DNA of 64,000 bases from Adiantum capillus-veneris. Lineage: Eukaryota > Streptophyta > Polypodiopsida > Polypodiales > Pteridaceae. Within the stretch, counting starts at the first letter, position 1. Every line of letters starts with the position of its first letter. A model generated the notes under the pieces. It had not been told where the DNA came from, did no database searches, and saw only the letters and a program-made list of their open reading frames with translations. Location of the stretch: NCBI GenBank assembly GCA_014529385.2, contig CM043957.1, positions 88,386,381 through 88,450,380 of the forward strand. The letters run 5' to 3'. Shown here one piece after another: positions 42,540-54,634 of this stretch. A program made the position numbers and the translations under genes.

Positions 42540-42965
42540 AGATAGGGCATGCCACGTGTATCATTGGCATGCCCGCCTAGAAGGCCCGTGCTCACACTTG
42601 GCGGCCCATCGTGACCACTCCACGTGGCCACGATGGGCCGCTAATAGTGATAGTAGTGGCCACAAGAGGCCACAAGGGGCTACAAGGCCCCGTAGATACG
42701 CTCTCTTGTGGGCCACAAGACCCCCACAACCATGGCCAAAGTCCACGAAGCAATGCCATGTGTACCAACGGCAATCGACGGTACACATGGCTGCTGACAT
42801 GGCATCAATGGTCCTTGTCAACAGCCACATGTACCGCCAGTGGCCTATGATACACGTGGCATTTTCCACGTGGACTTTGGCCATGGACGTGCCATTAAGC
42901 ATGGTGACATGTGGCATGTGGCCACTTGCTAGGACATGAGCACACGCACACACATGCTTATTCAC
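42540..42965. repeat. cluster of perfect inverted repeats with CACGTG cores
   Basis: Perfect arms: 42601-42613 with 42629-42641 (13 bp); 42755-42766 with 42780-42791 (12 bp); 42730-42747 with 42869-42886 (18 bp); 42549-42564 with 42847-42862 (16 bp). An imperfect 24-bp pair lies at 42779-42836. The last two long-range pairs overlap rather than nest. CACGTG occurs several times. Both strands are open here (134-141 codons), most likely as a by-product of GC-rich palindromes. Confidence 0.85.
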
Positions 42966-43860
42966 AGAAACACATGCTTATTCACACAAACACATATGTC
43001 GACACATATTTGTTAATCATTTTTTAATTTATACTATAGGATATCATGATAAATTTTGGAATTATTTGTATATTATATATTTTTTGGAAGAAACAATTTG
43101 AATTAAAATGAGTTAATTAAAATTTTGAAATAATAATATAAATTTTTTAACAGCTAGTTTATTATGCATGGGTATATAAACAAGTTTAAAGTAATGATAA
43201 TTCATTATTTTCTCTAATTAATCTTAATCTCTTTTGATCCTTTTGCTTAACTTCCTCATATGGCTTGTTCTTTAGTGCTTCTTAATGGAGAGCTAAACTA
43301 TCCTTTTCATAATGGTAAATTGATTATACCTAACCTTTTTTTTTGGGCCATACTCACAATTGTGAGTTGAGAGACTTAATATTAACTCGAAAAGAATACA
43401 ATATCCTCAATCACTACATGTGCCTTGAGGGGCTAGGATTCCATCATAGGCTTGTACACAGAAAAAGATACTCTTACCCTCTTGAGCGTTCTAAGAAGCT
43501 CAATGCAGACCTTCATTCTTCACCCTTGTCAATTGTCCCTCTTGCTCCTACGTCATGCATGAGCTCAATGCTCTGATGCACAATATTGTCAAAATGAGCT
43601 ACATCTAGTTTGCCCTCAAAAACTCAAAGGTTCCCAGCCTTCCAAACCTGGTTCAGGTAACAATATCTGATAATTTGTGTGCACACCAAAACGGCTTGGT
43701 TTTGGATGCCACGTCCTCCCAAGATCAGGTCATTCGTTTAGAAGATGATCTTCCAAGTCCTTCTCACCCATTTGCAAACCCTAGCGGTCAGCCCCGTGAA
43801 GTAGGGCACTAGCCAAATAGGTTCTCTCCCCATTCCAGGGTTGAAGCTGCTTTGTTGCAC
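42966..43860. other. AT-rich and non-coding stretch
   Basis: 43010-43260 is strongly AT-rich. A 77-codon frame (43343-43576) has no recognisable features. Confidence 0.4.
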
Positions 43861-44750
43861 TTTTGTGCAAGTTCCCCGGTGCGGCCGCCAAGTTTCAGGG
43901 ATATCCAAAAAAGTGCCAAAATTTTATCTGGCATAGATGCTTCTTCCATATGCCCCCTTTGGAGGCAAGCTTTCCGTTGTTTATCATATCCCATGCCATG
44001 ATAGCACATTCCTGTTTTTGGTCCGTCAAAGAGACAACAAGTTTGGCATGCGAGGCTTCTGCATGCAAAATGGGGTCCATAATCCTGATTCCACCTTGAC
44101 TCTTAGGTCTTGCTACCCATTCCCATTTCCCCCATTGGGAAGGGATTGTGGTTTTCATGTTGTTTTTCCACAAAAACCTTTTGATAGGATTCAAGAATTC
44201 TTTCCAATTGGATTTTCTCAATTTTAGCAATGGCGACACGAATGCAATGTATGGTAACATGAAGGAATTAATCACCATGGCTCTGCTATGGAAGGGGAGC
44301 AAGACAAACTTCCACCTTCTCATTTTACTATTTATTTTGGCCAACAACCAGTCAAATTTTATTTTATTTTTTGAAAGAGGAATCAATCTTGATTTCTCAA
44401 TACTACACATTGAGCTAGAGGCAGAGACAAAAAGTTGAACAATCTCAAGGGCTCTTTTTAGTGTTTCTGACCTAGCTTGAAGAAAGAGCAATGAGTCATC
44501 CACAAAAAGCTTCGCAATCAACTGTTTACCTCCAAGTAAACAAGTAGTGAAAGACCTTGAATTTCCCCTTTTACCGCACTGACCTCAAGTGAGGTCACCA
44601 ATGGGTGAGAACCAATAGCAAAAAGCAACAAGGCTAGGGGGCAGCCTTGCTTGATTGAATGCTTAACCTCAAACCTTCCCACAATCTTGTTGTTGAAGAC
44701 GAGCTCAGAGTGACTTCCTTCCCCAAGCGTGCGAACTATCCCACACATTC
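43860..44750 (-). pseudogene. LINE reverse transcriptase fragment
   Basis: On the minus strand, 44748-44518 includes FEVKHSIKQGCPLALLLFAI, matching the GVRQGCPLSP block of non-LTR reverse transcriptases. After a frameshift, 44521-43895 has LFVDDSLLFLQARSETLKRA, where FVDD is the polymerase active site, then PFHSRAMVINSFMLPYIAFV, FLWKNNMKTTIPSQWGKWEW and SQGGIRIMDPILHAEASHAK. These are the thumb and connection blocks. Endonuclease, N-terminal fingers and poly(A) end are not visible. It differs clearly from the LINE at 16861. Confidence 0.85.
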
Positions 44751-44759
44751 TGGGTCCAA

Positions 44760-46866
44760 TTTTCCTCCTCTATTGGCACCTCCCTAGCTTCATCCATCTG
44801 TGCAAATTGTGGTAGCCCAACTTTCAGTTTCCCACAGAGGAAAGCTCGAAGAGCTAAGAATCACTCAGGGTCTCCATATAGTTTAGACATGATGGTGGTT
44901 GAAGCCATGAAATCCATCAATTTGGCAATGTTTAACGGTACTTTTTGGGCTTTAGTCCCTTGACATGGGGAAGATGGGATCTCCATTTCTTTGATAGGGT
45001 CAAGTAATCCCTCTATAAACATTCTCCCCACCAAGAAAGGAGTACGCCCACTTCCCAATGACTTGAAGTAACTTTCTTCTTGGATAACACTAGGTATGGC
45101 TAGTGGTCTATGGTCTTTGTGAGGTTGATTTTGCGTACGTAACATTGTGTCTGTAATCTAGATCTTCCTAGGTACTTGCTCTAGATCTTTTGGGTCTCTT
45201 CTACCAAACCCATTAATTGCTTGACTTGCTCAATCTCCTCTATAGGGTTTGGGTAAGTTATTATCTTCTTCTTGGGTCTTGGTAATTATGGCTCATGACG
45301 ATCTTCCTTGTTTGTTTCTTTTCTAATGGTTGTGTTAGTCTCCATGGTCTCACCTAAATCAGAATCCTCTTCAATGCCGTTCATATATACGGGGTCGTCA
45401 CCAGTCCCTGTGTTGGTCTTTGAATTGGGGTCTGACTTCGCTGCATTTTGTGATCTCTTCCTTCGTGTTTCTTCTTCTTTTGAGATTGGGAAATTAATGT
45501 TGTGTCTCTTTCTTCAAGAATATAATTTTGGTTTTGGAGCATCAATCGTGTGAGTACATTTACTAGTACCACAGGTGTACTTTGTGATGGCTCCCCGGTA
45601 ACCTCACTTAAGCTCAATGACGTGATCTTTGGTGCATTTCAATTATTAAGACATTGGAAAATCAAATGATCTATGCCACATCAATTACACATGAGTATCG
45701 GCATTGTAGATGTGCTCGCTTGATTGGTTTGCATTAGTGTGGCATTATTTTGTAGACTAATAGAACACTCGGCTACATGCTTTGGACCCCCACACTCATA
45801 GCATTGAAGAGATGGTCTCTTGGCAGTGAAATTGATTTTTTTGTTTCTTGCCGCAAGAACAGCTACTTGATAGATAGGTTTGACTTGTCCCCAATAGTCC
45901 TCCATGTAGTATTGTGGACTTTCTTCAAGTTCATCAATTCCATAGGCAATATTAGGGTCTATATCTTCCTCACAGCCTTCCAAACAAGCAATAGATCACA
46001 CAACCCACTTGATTCACAGAAGTGATTCTCGGATGTGAGAATTGCAATCCTAGCACTTGAGGTGGTAAGGGTGTTGTTTGAACAACATTTTGGGCCCTAG
46101 GGACCATGTACTATGATGGTTGTTCAAGAGGTGGGGTTGGCATCAATGCAGGCACTCGAAGTGTGTCCATCCATGCGAAGTTCGGTCTATTGGCCATCGC
46201 ACGTTTAAATACTATGAAATCCTTGGCTTGATGACCATACCTCCCACATGCATTGCAATTTTCATTAAATTTTACTCTAAATGTAGGGCATTCACTGGTA
46301 CTATGTGGACCATAGCAAACTAAGCACCATTGTTGTTCCCTTCTTGGATACATATGATTTTTTTATGGAGCACGATTGTCTCGAAGACTTCCTTGAATGG
46401 CCTTGGTGAGATCTGCTAAAGTCACCTCATATATCTTTGGCTCTTTAGCAATAGACTTTATGGTCATTGGCTCATGCCTCGATGCTTGCGAGCTAGTAGA
46501 TTTAGGATCAACAGACACTCTTTCTCCTTGAATCATTAAATTATCCTCCAATTGAATTGCATTGGTAATGAATGCTTCTCAAGTGGTGATACTTCTAATG
46601 ACTAGGCCATTGTAGATATCCTCATGTCGTAGTCCCCTAATGAATCTATAGAGTAATTGGTTATTATTGAAGCACTCGTTTGGATTACAACAAGAATTCA
46701 AATGCTTCAAGTGACTAATGAAGTCTCTCACAAACTCCCCTTCCTCTCGTTGGGCTTTTTGGAGTTGAGATGCTACACCCCAAATTCCTCCCTCACGTAT
46801 GTACTCTTTCAAGGACAATCTCCTAAGACTAGGGTAAATTGTCTTTTCTTTCACCCTTAGGCTCAC
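44760..46866 (-). pseudogene. gypsy gag with three zinc knuckles, degenerate
   Basis: From 46866 down: IYPSLRRLSLKEYI, then AQREEGEFVRDFISHLKHLN and LLYRFIRGLRHEDIYNGLVI, the retrotransposon-gag helical domain. Three zinc-knuckle-like motifs follow: CLVCYGPHSTSEC and CNACGRYGHQAKDF (about 46265-46330; the last Cys of the second is Phe), and CYECGGPKHVAEC (about 45760-45800). A long Ser/Thr/Lys-rich region continues to about 44861 (FMASTTIMSKLYGDPE). At least five frames are joined by shifts and stops. Protease and polymerase are not present; the LINE fragment begins beyond the end, so this gag was truncated or the LINE landed in it. Confidence 0.75.
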
Positions 46867-47166
46867 CTAGTTTTTTGGGTGTTTTGCAACCCAAATCTAC
46901 CCTCAAGTTTTTGATTTTTTGGTCCTGTTTTCTAACCAAGCCACGGAATATGGTGTGTGATAGCTCAAAACAAGCGTCTTAGTTAGAGGGATGTGATGTG
47001 CTTTACAACCCCCAATTCGGTTTCTTAAAGCCCTCGGAATCCTAAAAACAATCTTTTCTTAGTCGAGAAGAAGGCTAAAATTAGTAAGTTCAAGGGGTAA
47101 GTGTGAAGGGAAGGGTGGAGGACTTGAAGGACTTGTCCCACATGCTCTCCCTCACTTGAAGGGCTA

Positions 47167-47180
47167 GTCTTTATATATGT
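47167..47180 (-). promoter_or_regulatory. possible TATA box for minus-strand gag element
   Basis: Minus strand ACATATATAAAGAC, about 300 bases upstream of the gag start; plausible LTR promoter, but no LTR boundary is defined. Confidence 0.35.
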
Positions 47181-47595
47181 AGTAGTGTCTATACTATATC
47201 ATAAGACTGAGGACTGAGGCATGGCCTGGGCTTGGGCTTGGGGAATGATTCCGATCCTTCCTTTTAATACAATATTTTTTTTATTTCTTCCTTTTGTTTT
47301 TTAATTTTCTTTTTTGTCTCAAACTTTTTGAGCATTTTTTTTAAAACTTTAAGCTAAAAAAAACTTTTCCGTGGATAATGTTGTGTTGCGTGGATGCCGA
47401 GCTCACGTGCACAGAGCCTACCTCACGCTCAAGTGCAGCTGCAACTGGAAGCTCTTTCTAAGCTATCTACAACTAACAAAACTAATTAGCACTGCACACA
47501 CACTGCCTAACACAGCAAACTGCACACTGACAAAATAGTCAACCAGCTCACTGTCTACTGCACATTACAGAACTACAGTAACTGACAGACCTGCT

Positions 47596-47745
47596 AAAAC
47601 CTGCACAATATAGAGCTTAATAGATCTAACAAAACCTACACATTACAACACTTAACAAAGCTAACAAAACATGTACATTACAACAATTAACAAAGCTAAC
47701 AAAACCTGTTAAAACTTGCACATTGCAACCACTAACATATCTAAC
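47596..47745. repeat. 35-bp tandem repeat, four units
   Basis: Units 47596-47630, 47631-47665, 47666-47700 and a 45-base fourth unit (47701-47745), each AAAACCT... ending CTAAC. Middle units are the best conserved. Confidence 0.9.
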
Positions 47746-47859
47746 ACAACTCAAAAAGAACCGTAAATGATAGAAGTTAGTGGCTTCATGAGGTAGCACT
47801 GAGTGCTCCTCAAGCTTAGTGCAAGGTAGTCCCCAGCAATGACGTAAAAAATGTGGGCT

Positions 47860-48054
47860 TTTTATCGCACGTGTTGGAGGCTGGGAGCTTGCCAAACACC
47901 GTGTGCGAGCCACGAATGGCTGCAAGCACACAACTAGACTATCCTAGTAAGCTCAAAGGGAATACTTTCCGGTGTGAAGCATCCTGTGCCGCGAAGAAGA
48001 GGGAGCCGCCGTCGCCGTGCTCAACTGCCTCCTCACCGCCAATGTCGCCGCAAT

Positions 48055-48102
<48 letters not shown>

Positions 48103-48418
48103 GCATACACACACTCGTGAGCACACGATCCCCACACGATGGAGAAGAAGATCGAGGTAGAGCAAGAGCACTTCTTTAGCATGCACCTCAAAGAATGAGG
48201 ATTTTAGGTCAAAATGGACCTTTTATATGAATTCATCCCATTCACACATGGGCGCCCACAGCGGCCGATCATAGCAAAAATACTGTAAAAATAAGGTAAA
48301 CGGTGTGCCTCTCATTGGTGATCACCTACGCACCTATAGGGCCGACAAGCCCAGTCCATGACTCAAATAAGTGATAAGGCGTCCGTCAAAGGGGATAGGG
48401 CGTCGTAAGTGGTTAACA
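47860..48418 (+). repeat. LTR of family shared with 62.1 kb
   Basis: About 560 bases similar to 62075-62668 along the whole length, including a (CT)n tract at 48056-48101. It ends TTAACA, followed by AG and a primer-binding-like site. The left edge is not sharp (similarity may start slightly before TGTTGG at 47870). Confidence 0.75.
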
Positions 48419-48420
48419 AG

Positions 48421-48432
48421 TGGTATGAGAGC
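48421..48432 (+). promoter_or_regulatory. primer-binding site, tRNA-iMet type (one change)
   Basis: TGGTATGAGAGC, one base different from the standard TGGTATCAGAGC, two bases inside the LTR end. Confidence 0.75.
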
Positions 48433-48849
48433 CAACTATTGTGGTGCTACTCCTCTCCCAAAATTTACTTCTTCTTGATGAGCCTCACATTGGAAAGGGG
48501 TAAAAGTATGGAGCTTCCATGGCTATGGAGGCATTGTGAGCTTGTCACATAGAGCTCACACATCAAGGTGGCAAGGATGTAAACTCCACGAGCCAGAAGA
48601 GGTGAGAGATTGAGCTTTCTTTAAGCTCAAAGATAAAGAAGTAGGTTGCTCAGTTTAGGAAAGATTGATAGCAGGTCATTGCTTTGCTCATAACTTGAGC
48701 TACAAAACTTTGATTCAAAAACATTTTTTATCAAATTGGAGATTTCTTTGAGATCTATGACTTTGTAGAACTTATCAGCTGGTTTGGAGTGCAAGTATGT
48801 CTAAAATAAAAAACATAGAAGTTATTTTCTCAAGACAGGTTGTGCATTC

Positions 48850-48902
<53 letters not shown>

Positions 48903-50300
48903 CATCTCAACTTTAGCATTAAAGGCCTTGAATACACACACTCTCAACAAAGAAGAGAAAGGAGATTTGACAGAAAGAAAGAGGGATTGTGTGCATAATA
49001 AAACACACACACACACACACACACACTCCGCTTCTCGGCATCAACAATGCGTTTTTTTAGCTTGCGACATCGATGAATTCTCCTCTGACATCAAAATACC
49101 TCCAAAATACACAGGTGAGGTACCTCTTCCATAGAGGAGTAACACCCAACATTGGCATTGACTTCAACAACGTTGACTACATGTTTTCACATGCTCTCTA
49201 ACATTGTAGAGACTAAGACAGAGAGAGACAGTTTGTCGACAATGAGAAGCAGGTTATAGGTTACTATTGGTAGTGTTCTATGATTTTTTTGAGATTTGGT
49301 TTGGATTTCCATATCCATGTTTGGCCATGATGTATATTCTGTGTGGTATTGCTTATGTATAGCCGTTGATGGCTTCTCAAAGACAACATTCAGCTATAGT
49401 TTCACACGCACAGGGATAGTCACATGTTCTCTGGACATAGCAGATCTACGAGCATCTTTGGCAGTGATAGCCATTACAATTCCAATGGGAGTTTGGATAC
49501 ATATATTCTATGTGTGACTAGCACTTGAGAGTGCTTGTGCTCTATTGAGAGTAACATTGGCTTCTAGTGAGAGATTGTTAAGGTTCATACCAACTGGCCA
49601 GACATCCATCTCACTAACCATACTAACTTTATCTATTCTTTTGATCATATAGAACAATAATCAGTAGTGAGGTGATTCCGATCCTCACAGAGAGCTCCAC
49701 CAGCACTCTGTGTCTACTCTTCTTCTCCCTCTCACTCCACATGCACCACGCACTCTTCACATCATAGATCAATGCTATGTACCAGAGGGTTAAGTATGTA
49801 AAAGACAATAAACGGGAGTGCATCCTACGTTGCAAATAAGCCTATGATCAGAAAAGGGAGGATTTGCTCCACGAAGAAGGTGTAAGTGTTATAGAAAAGA
49901 AGATGATCGTAGTATTGGAGGCCTTGGAGACATAGCTAAAGGACCTCTTGCAATGCCTTTTGCCAAAAAATTTATGAGTAGGTCGCATGCAGGGGCACAT
50001 CAAAGCCTGTGAGAAGGCAATAGGGTATTACGGTGTGGATGTAGATGGAAGTTCTCTGGATAGGCAAGCCATGGAAGTATGGCAAGTAAGGTTTAGCCAT
50101 TTGTGTCATCAAGATAATTTTTATGGGGGCAAAAATCTAAGTTCTATAGGTAGGAATATGCATATGGCCATACGCTATTCATTTGGTTCACAAACAGCTT
50201 TTATAGGAAGACAAACATTTTTTTGTATTTGTAAAAACCATGATCATGGCAAAGAAGCAATTTGTATTGAGCAAAGCCTTTCCTCTAGAAAGTAAAGAAT
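48433..50300 (+). other. internal region of that LTR element, coding content unrecognised
   Basis: Contains (GA)n at 48857-48899 and (AC)n at 49003-49027. A 102-codon frame at 49987-50295 (KACEKAIGYYGVDVDGSSLD, then WQVRFSHLCHQDNFYGGKNL) has no recognised domain and may be chance. No gag, protease or polymerase motif was seen. The region is cut at 50707 by a chromovirus LTR. Confidence 0.4.
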
Positions 50301-50706
50301 TTCGTATTGGTCAGAATCACTTTCTTTGCACTTTTCAAGTTTCTACAAGCACTTTTGCAAAAGAAATGCATTTTTTCTAGACAAAAGCACTTTTTGATGT
50401 GAAAAAGCACTTGCATTAGGACATTAGCACTTTGTGTGGGTCACACTTTTATTCATAAAGAAATCTCTTTTTGTAATTTTTATAATGCTTTCTCTGGTAC
50501 TAAAACACTTAGAATAGTGCAGAAATACTTTCTCTAGGCAAGAAAGAACTTTGTCAACTACACAAAGAAGGTGAACTTAACTACAACACCTTTATTGGGT
50601 CAAAAGAACTTCATACCGAGTAAAGAACTTTTTGCATTCCCAAAAGCATTTTTTGTGGTAATGAAGCGCTTTCTATGACCCTATTTCTTTGGCCAAGTAA
50701 GCACTT
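50300..50706. repeat. degenerate array of GCACTTT-type units
   Basis: GCACTTT or CACTTT recurs more than ten times in about 400 bases (AAAGCACTTTTTGATG, AAAGCACTTGCATTAGG, TTAGCACTTTGTGTG and others) at irregular spacing of roughly 20-45 bases. Confidence 0.65.
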
Positions 50707-51543
50707 TGTTATAAAAACTAATATCTAAAACTCCTTAATGATTTTCTCATGTTAAATTGATCATTTGATATGGGGATGTACCAGGGGAGTAAAAGCTAGA
50801 ATATTGGTAAGGCTGCCAGACCAATCTCTGTAGGGATCCAAAGGAGAGAAAATAGGGATCCAAAGAGGGACAATCTACAAAAGAGAAATGTGCTTCTATG
50901 GGGCTTATAAGACCTAAGGTTCAGCTCCATAAAGACTTCCATAGGCTAAGGTTCCTAATTTTTTATTCAACTGTCCAAAGGCCAATGTAGGGGAAAATTG
51001 GATGGTCATAGAAAGACTAAAAATTCTTCCCACATCCCTATCAAGGAGGGGGCGAGCCATGAGAGTAGGGGATGAAAGAGAAACACACTCACACACACTC
51101 CAAGGCTTCCCATTTACACAAAGGGAATATTGGACACATGTCAGGCTCCTAGGCCAGTTGTCCCCAACCTCCCCTCAAATCCTTGTGGATGGCCATAGAG
51201 GTGGACCAATGAGAATTAGGCTAGAGTAAAATTAGTCCAATCAATTTAAAAAATTTTGATAAAAGAACCAATAGAAATTAAGCTCCCTAGAAGATTATTG
51301 GATAGTCTACCAATGGGTCCAATGAGCATTCATCAGCCCAATGGATTGCCTAATTCCTATTGGCCAAAAGACTAAGAGGTCCAATGAGAGTTTAGCTTAA
51401 TTATTTAATTACCTAAAGCTCTCACAAAAGGGGGAAGGGGGAAACATTTCACAAGGCTATCAATTATGCTTCTAATTTGTGATTGGCTAAGCTTTGCAAG
51501 AGCCAATGAGAGGCCAGCATGAGAAAAAATCAAGAGGGGTCAA

Positions 51544-51582
<39 letters not shown>

Positions 51583-51964
51583 GGGACTGAGGCTAGGGAC
51601 ACTAGGTGTGTTTCTCGAGCATAATTTGGTGTATGAAGCTTCCATCTTCATTACACCAACTAGTTTTATCAAGGAACACAAAGATTGTATTGTACAAAAG
51701 TCTCCTTTGATGGGAGAAGCTATAATACAAAGCCTTTATGGAGGGGGGACCGGCTCCATGTAAATCCGGTCTTCAAATGTTGTCAATTGTTCTTTTTCTC
51801 TGTTTTTTCAAGTAGTGTCAATGCCAAATTAGCTAGGTGTAAAATGCTATGTTTTTTCCTCAAATTAAGTACCCTATCTATGCTCATAGGAACTTGTTCT
51901 TAATGAAATGCTCACTATGTTATCAATTTCTGCTAGACACGTTACTAGTGCATTAAATGTTACA
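50707..51964 (+). repeat. 5' LTR of plus-strand chromovirus
   Basis: Begins TGTTATAAAAACTAATATC and ends ATTAAATGTTACA next to the primer site. Its reverse complement matches the LTRs at 52650-54278 and 59034-60806, including position of the (GA)n tract (51548-51579). Confidence 0.9.
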
Positions 51965-51976
51965 TGGTATCAGAGC
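51965..51976 (+). promoter_or_regulatory. primer-binding site, tRNA-iMet type
   Basis: TGGTATCAGAGC directly after the LTR; tRNA-iMet priming is usual for chromoviruses. Confidence 0.95.
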
Positions 51977-52375
51977 TATTTGTTTCTCTTTTCTTGCTCA
52001 AGAAGAGAGGTCCTCAAGATTTCTACAAATGGTTGGTGTTATTAATTGCAAAAGAGTAAGTAGAATAGGGATTTTTCATCCTTGAAGCACACCTGCTTTA
52101 TGCACTTAACAGGGACACCGTCGAGAGCTATGGTCTTAATAATGGAGTCCTACGGGGCTTGCGTATGGCTTAACCATTATTGAGCTATTAGAAGCTTGAT
52201 AGGAACCGGTGCTATCTTGGCTCTGTTGAACCCTCTCTTCTATTCCTTGCAATTAATAATATTGGAGCCACGGGTATAGATGCTTGAGTGCTTATCTTTG
52301 AAGGTAACTAGGAGTTGCAACTAGGGCTTGAAGTGCCAAAGTACAAGTAAACATTTACACCTAAAATTTCCTAGT

Positions 52376-52649
52376 ATGGCTGACAAGGGAAAAGAGATTG
52401 AAATGAATGTTGATAGCTTTGATTTTGCTAATGAAAGAGCAACTAATGATGCCCCTATGCTTGTAAACTATCTTGTTTCTAGGCTTCAACAAGCCATGGG
52501 CAACCCATCCCTCCAAGGTGAAGTGCTACAGCAATTACGCACTCATGGTATTGTCCAAACTCCCCACCAAGAAGGGAGAGTACCTAGGAAAACTCCTGGT
52601 GAGACTTCCAAAAGAGGACTCTCTCGAAGGGCTCAAAAATCTACTACTT
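52376..52649 (+). pseudogene. gag N-terminus of plus-strand chromovirus, interrupted
   Basis: The start at 52376 (MADKGKEIEMNVDSFDFANE) matches the gag start of the nested minus-strand member at 58631 (MADNSKESEINVDNFDFANE). It continues VNYLVSRLQQAMGNPSLQGE before the nested element begins at 52650. The frame at 52328 opens 16 codons earlier, but the homologue supports 52376. The downstream part of the same gag resumes at 60807, 8.2 kb further on. Confidence 0.88.
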
Positions 52650-53312
52650 TGTAACATTTAATATCCTAGTAACTTGTGTGTACTGGAAAATAGCATGAAC
52701 ATCGTGAGCATTTCATTAGAATAGATTCCTAATGAGAATAACAAGAGTGCTTGGGTGGAGAGAGCAACAAAAAATATAACACCTAGTTAGATAGCATGAA
52801 CAATACTTCAAAAGAGAGAGAACTTAAGCAACTGACAATAGTTGAGGACCGGATTTGCATGGAGCCGCGGTCCCCCCTCCAAAAGGCTTTGTATTATGGT
52901 TTCTCCCATCAAGAGAGACATTTTACAATACAATTCTTTGTGTTTCTTCAATACTAGCTAGTGCAATGAAGATAAAAACTTCAAGCACTAAGAAAAACAC
53001 TTATCAAACACAACATCAATTCCCTCACGGTCTCATACCCAAGACCTCACACACCTTCGAAGATGGTGAGAGCTAGCAGGGTATGAGAGTAGATTGAGAG
53101 GAAGAAGGAGTAGTCTTACGAGAAAGATGTACATCTCCTCACATAATCACTCATACTAGCATAGCTTAGCTTAGTAATTAGCATGGTAGAGGAGATGAGC
53201 ATGCATTGAAGCTTGCCTCTTGGTTGGATTTTCATCACAAAGCCAAGAGTTGTGGGTGTAGGCCTCCCTTCTCACAAGCCCGGAGTAGGTGATAAGCCTT
53301 CCATTAAAGCTT

Positions 53313-53380
<68 letters not shown>

Positions 53381-54278
53381 TTATTACTCTACACATGAGC
53401 TTGTGTGAGTGTGTGTGGATAATTCCCTTGAAAAATCAGTCCCCTCTCTCTCTTGGTGGACCCCTCTTGCTATTGCTCTTGCTAGCACCTCATTGGACCT
53501 CCCCAAGCTTAGCCAATAGGATTTTAGGAGCATAAGTGATAGCCTTCTGACATGTGTCCCCCTTACCCCTTTTGTGAGAGCTTTAGGTAATTAATAAATG
53601 CAATTAAACTCTCATTGGACCTTTGTCTCCTGGCCAATAGGAATCAGGCAAGCCATTGGGCTGTTGAATGCTCATTGGACCCCTTGGGAGACTGTCCAAT
53701 AGTCTTCTAGAGATCTTAATTCCTATTGGTTCTTTTATTAAGTGTTTTTAAATTAATTAAACTAGATTTATTCTAGCTTAAGTCCACCTCCATGGCCATC
53801 CAATAGGATTTGAGTACACCTTGTGGGCATCTGGCCTAGGGAGCTGACATGTGTCCCACTTTCCCCTTGTGTACAAAGCAAGCTTGTGAGTGTGTGTGTG
53901 TGTGTTTCTCTCTCATCCCCTACTTCTTGGGCTCGCCCCCTCCTATGTAGGATTTTGTGAAGACTTTTGGGACACACACAAAGCATCCAATTTCCTAATC
54001 CTTTGACCATTGGACACAACCTTTGAATTTGGAACCTTAGCATTTTGGAAGTCTTAATGGACTGAACCCTAAGGTCTTTGGATCCCATTGTTGCACATAG
54101 CTCTTTTGCAAATGGCCCCCCTTTGGATCCCTGTTTTCCGTCCTTTGGATCCCTACTGTGGCCGGTCTGCCAGCTTAACCAATATTCTAGCTTTTTCTCC
54201 CCTGGCACTTCCCCATATAAAATGATGAGTTAACATGAGAAAATCATTTAGGAGAATTAGATATTAGTTGTTATGTCA
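52650..54278 (-). repeat. 3' LTR of minus-strand chromovirus (1629 bp)
   Basis: Plus-strand view starts TGTAACATTTAATATCC and ends GTTGTTATGTCA; contains (GA)n at 53311-53378 and a short (GT)n at 53889-53905. A polypurine-rich CAAGAGAGAGGTAA (minus strand, 54279-54292) adjoins it. Confidence 0.92.
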
Positions 54279-54634
54279 TTACCTCTCTCTTGAAATCATA
54301 GTCATCCTCGACTATGGGGTAGAGAAGATAAAGCATATTCATTAGTCCTTTTTCTAGCAGGTAGAGGATCCCTATGTTACCCTACGACATCGTTCCAAAA
54401 TGGATGACTAGTCCATTTGGCTCTTGAGAGCCTAATCTGCCGCAAGCATGTCTACACATTAGTCCTATCAATCTTCCATAGTAGAGTAACAAGCTCTACT
54501 TGGTGTTTGGGAGACGTTGTCTCAGCAAACTTGATCTAAGCATGCATACTACTTCACATTTGTGCACAATAAAGAAAAAGAGAGTCTTATAAGACAAAAC
54601 CTTTGTTTATTTTTAACATTTGTACATTTGCTTA

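Noticed and set aside
42514-42965. Long overlapping ORFs on both strands (141 and 134 codons)
   Set aside because: They coincide with the palindrome cluster; GC-rich palindromes open both strands together and neither product shows a domain.
43010-43260. Matrix attachment or replication origin in AT-rich DNA
   Set aside because: Base composition alone does not support it; no defined motif was seen.
47596-47745. CRISPR-like array
   Set aside because: Units are contiguous with no unique spacers, and the sequence is eukaryotic.
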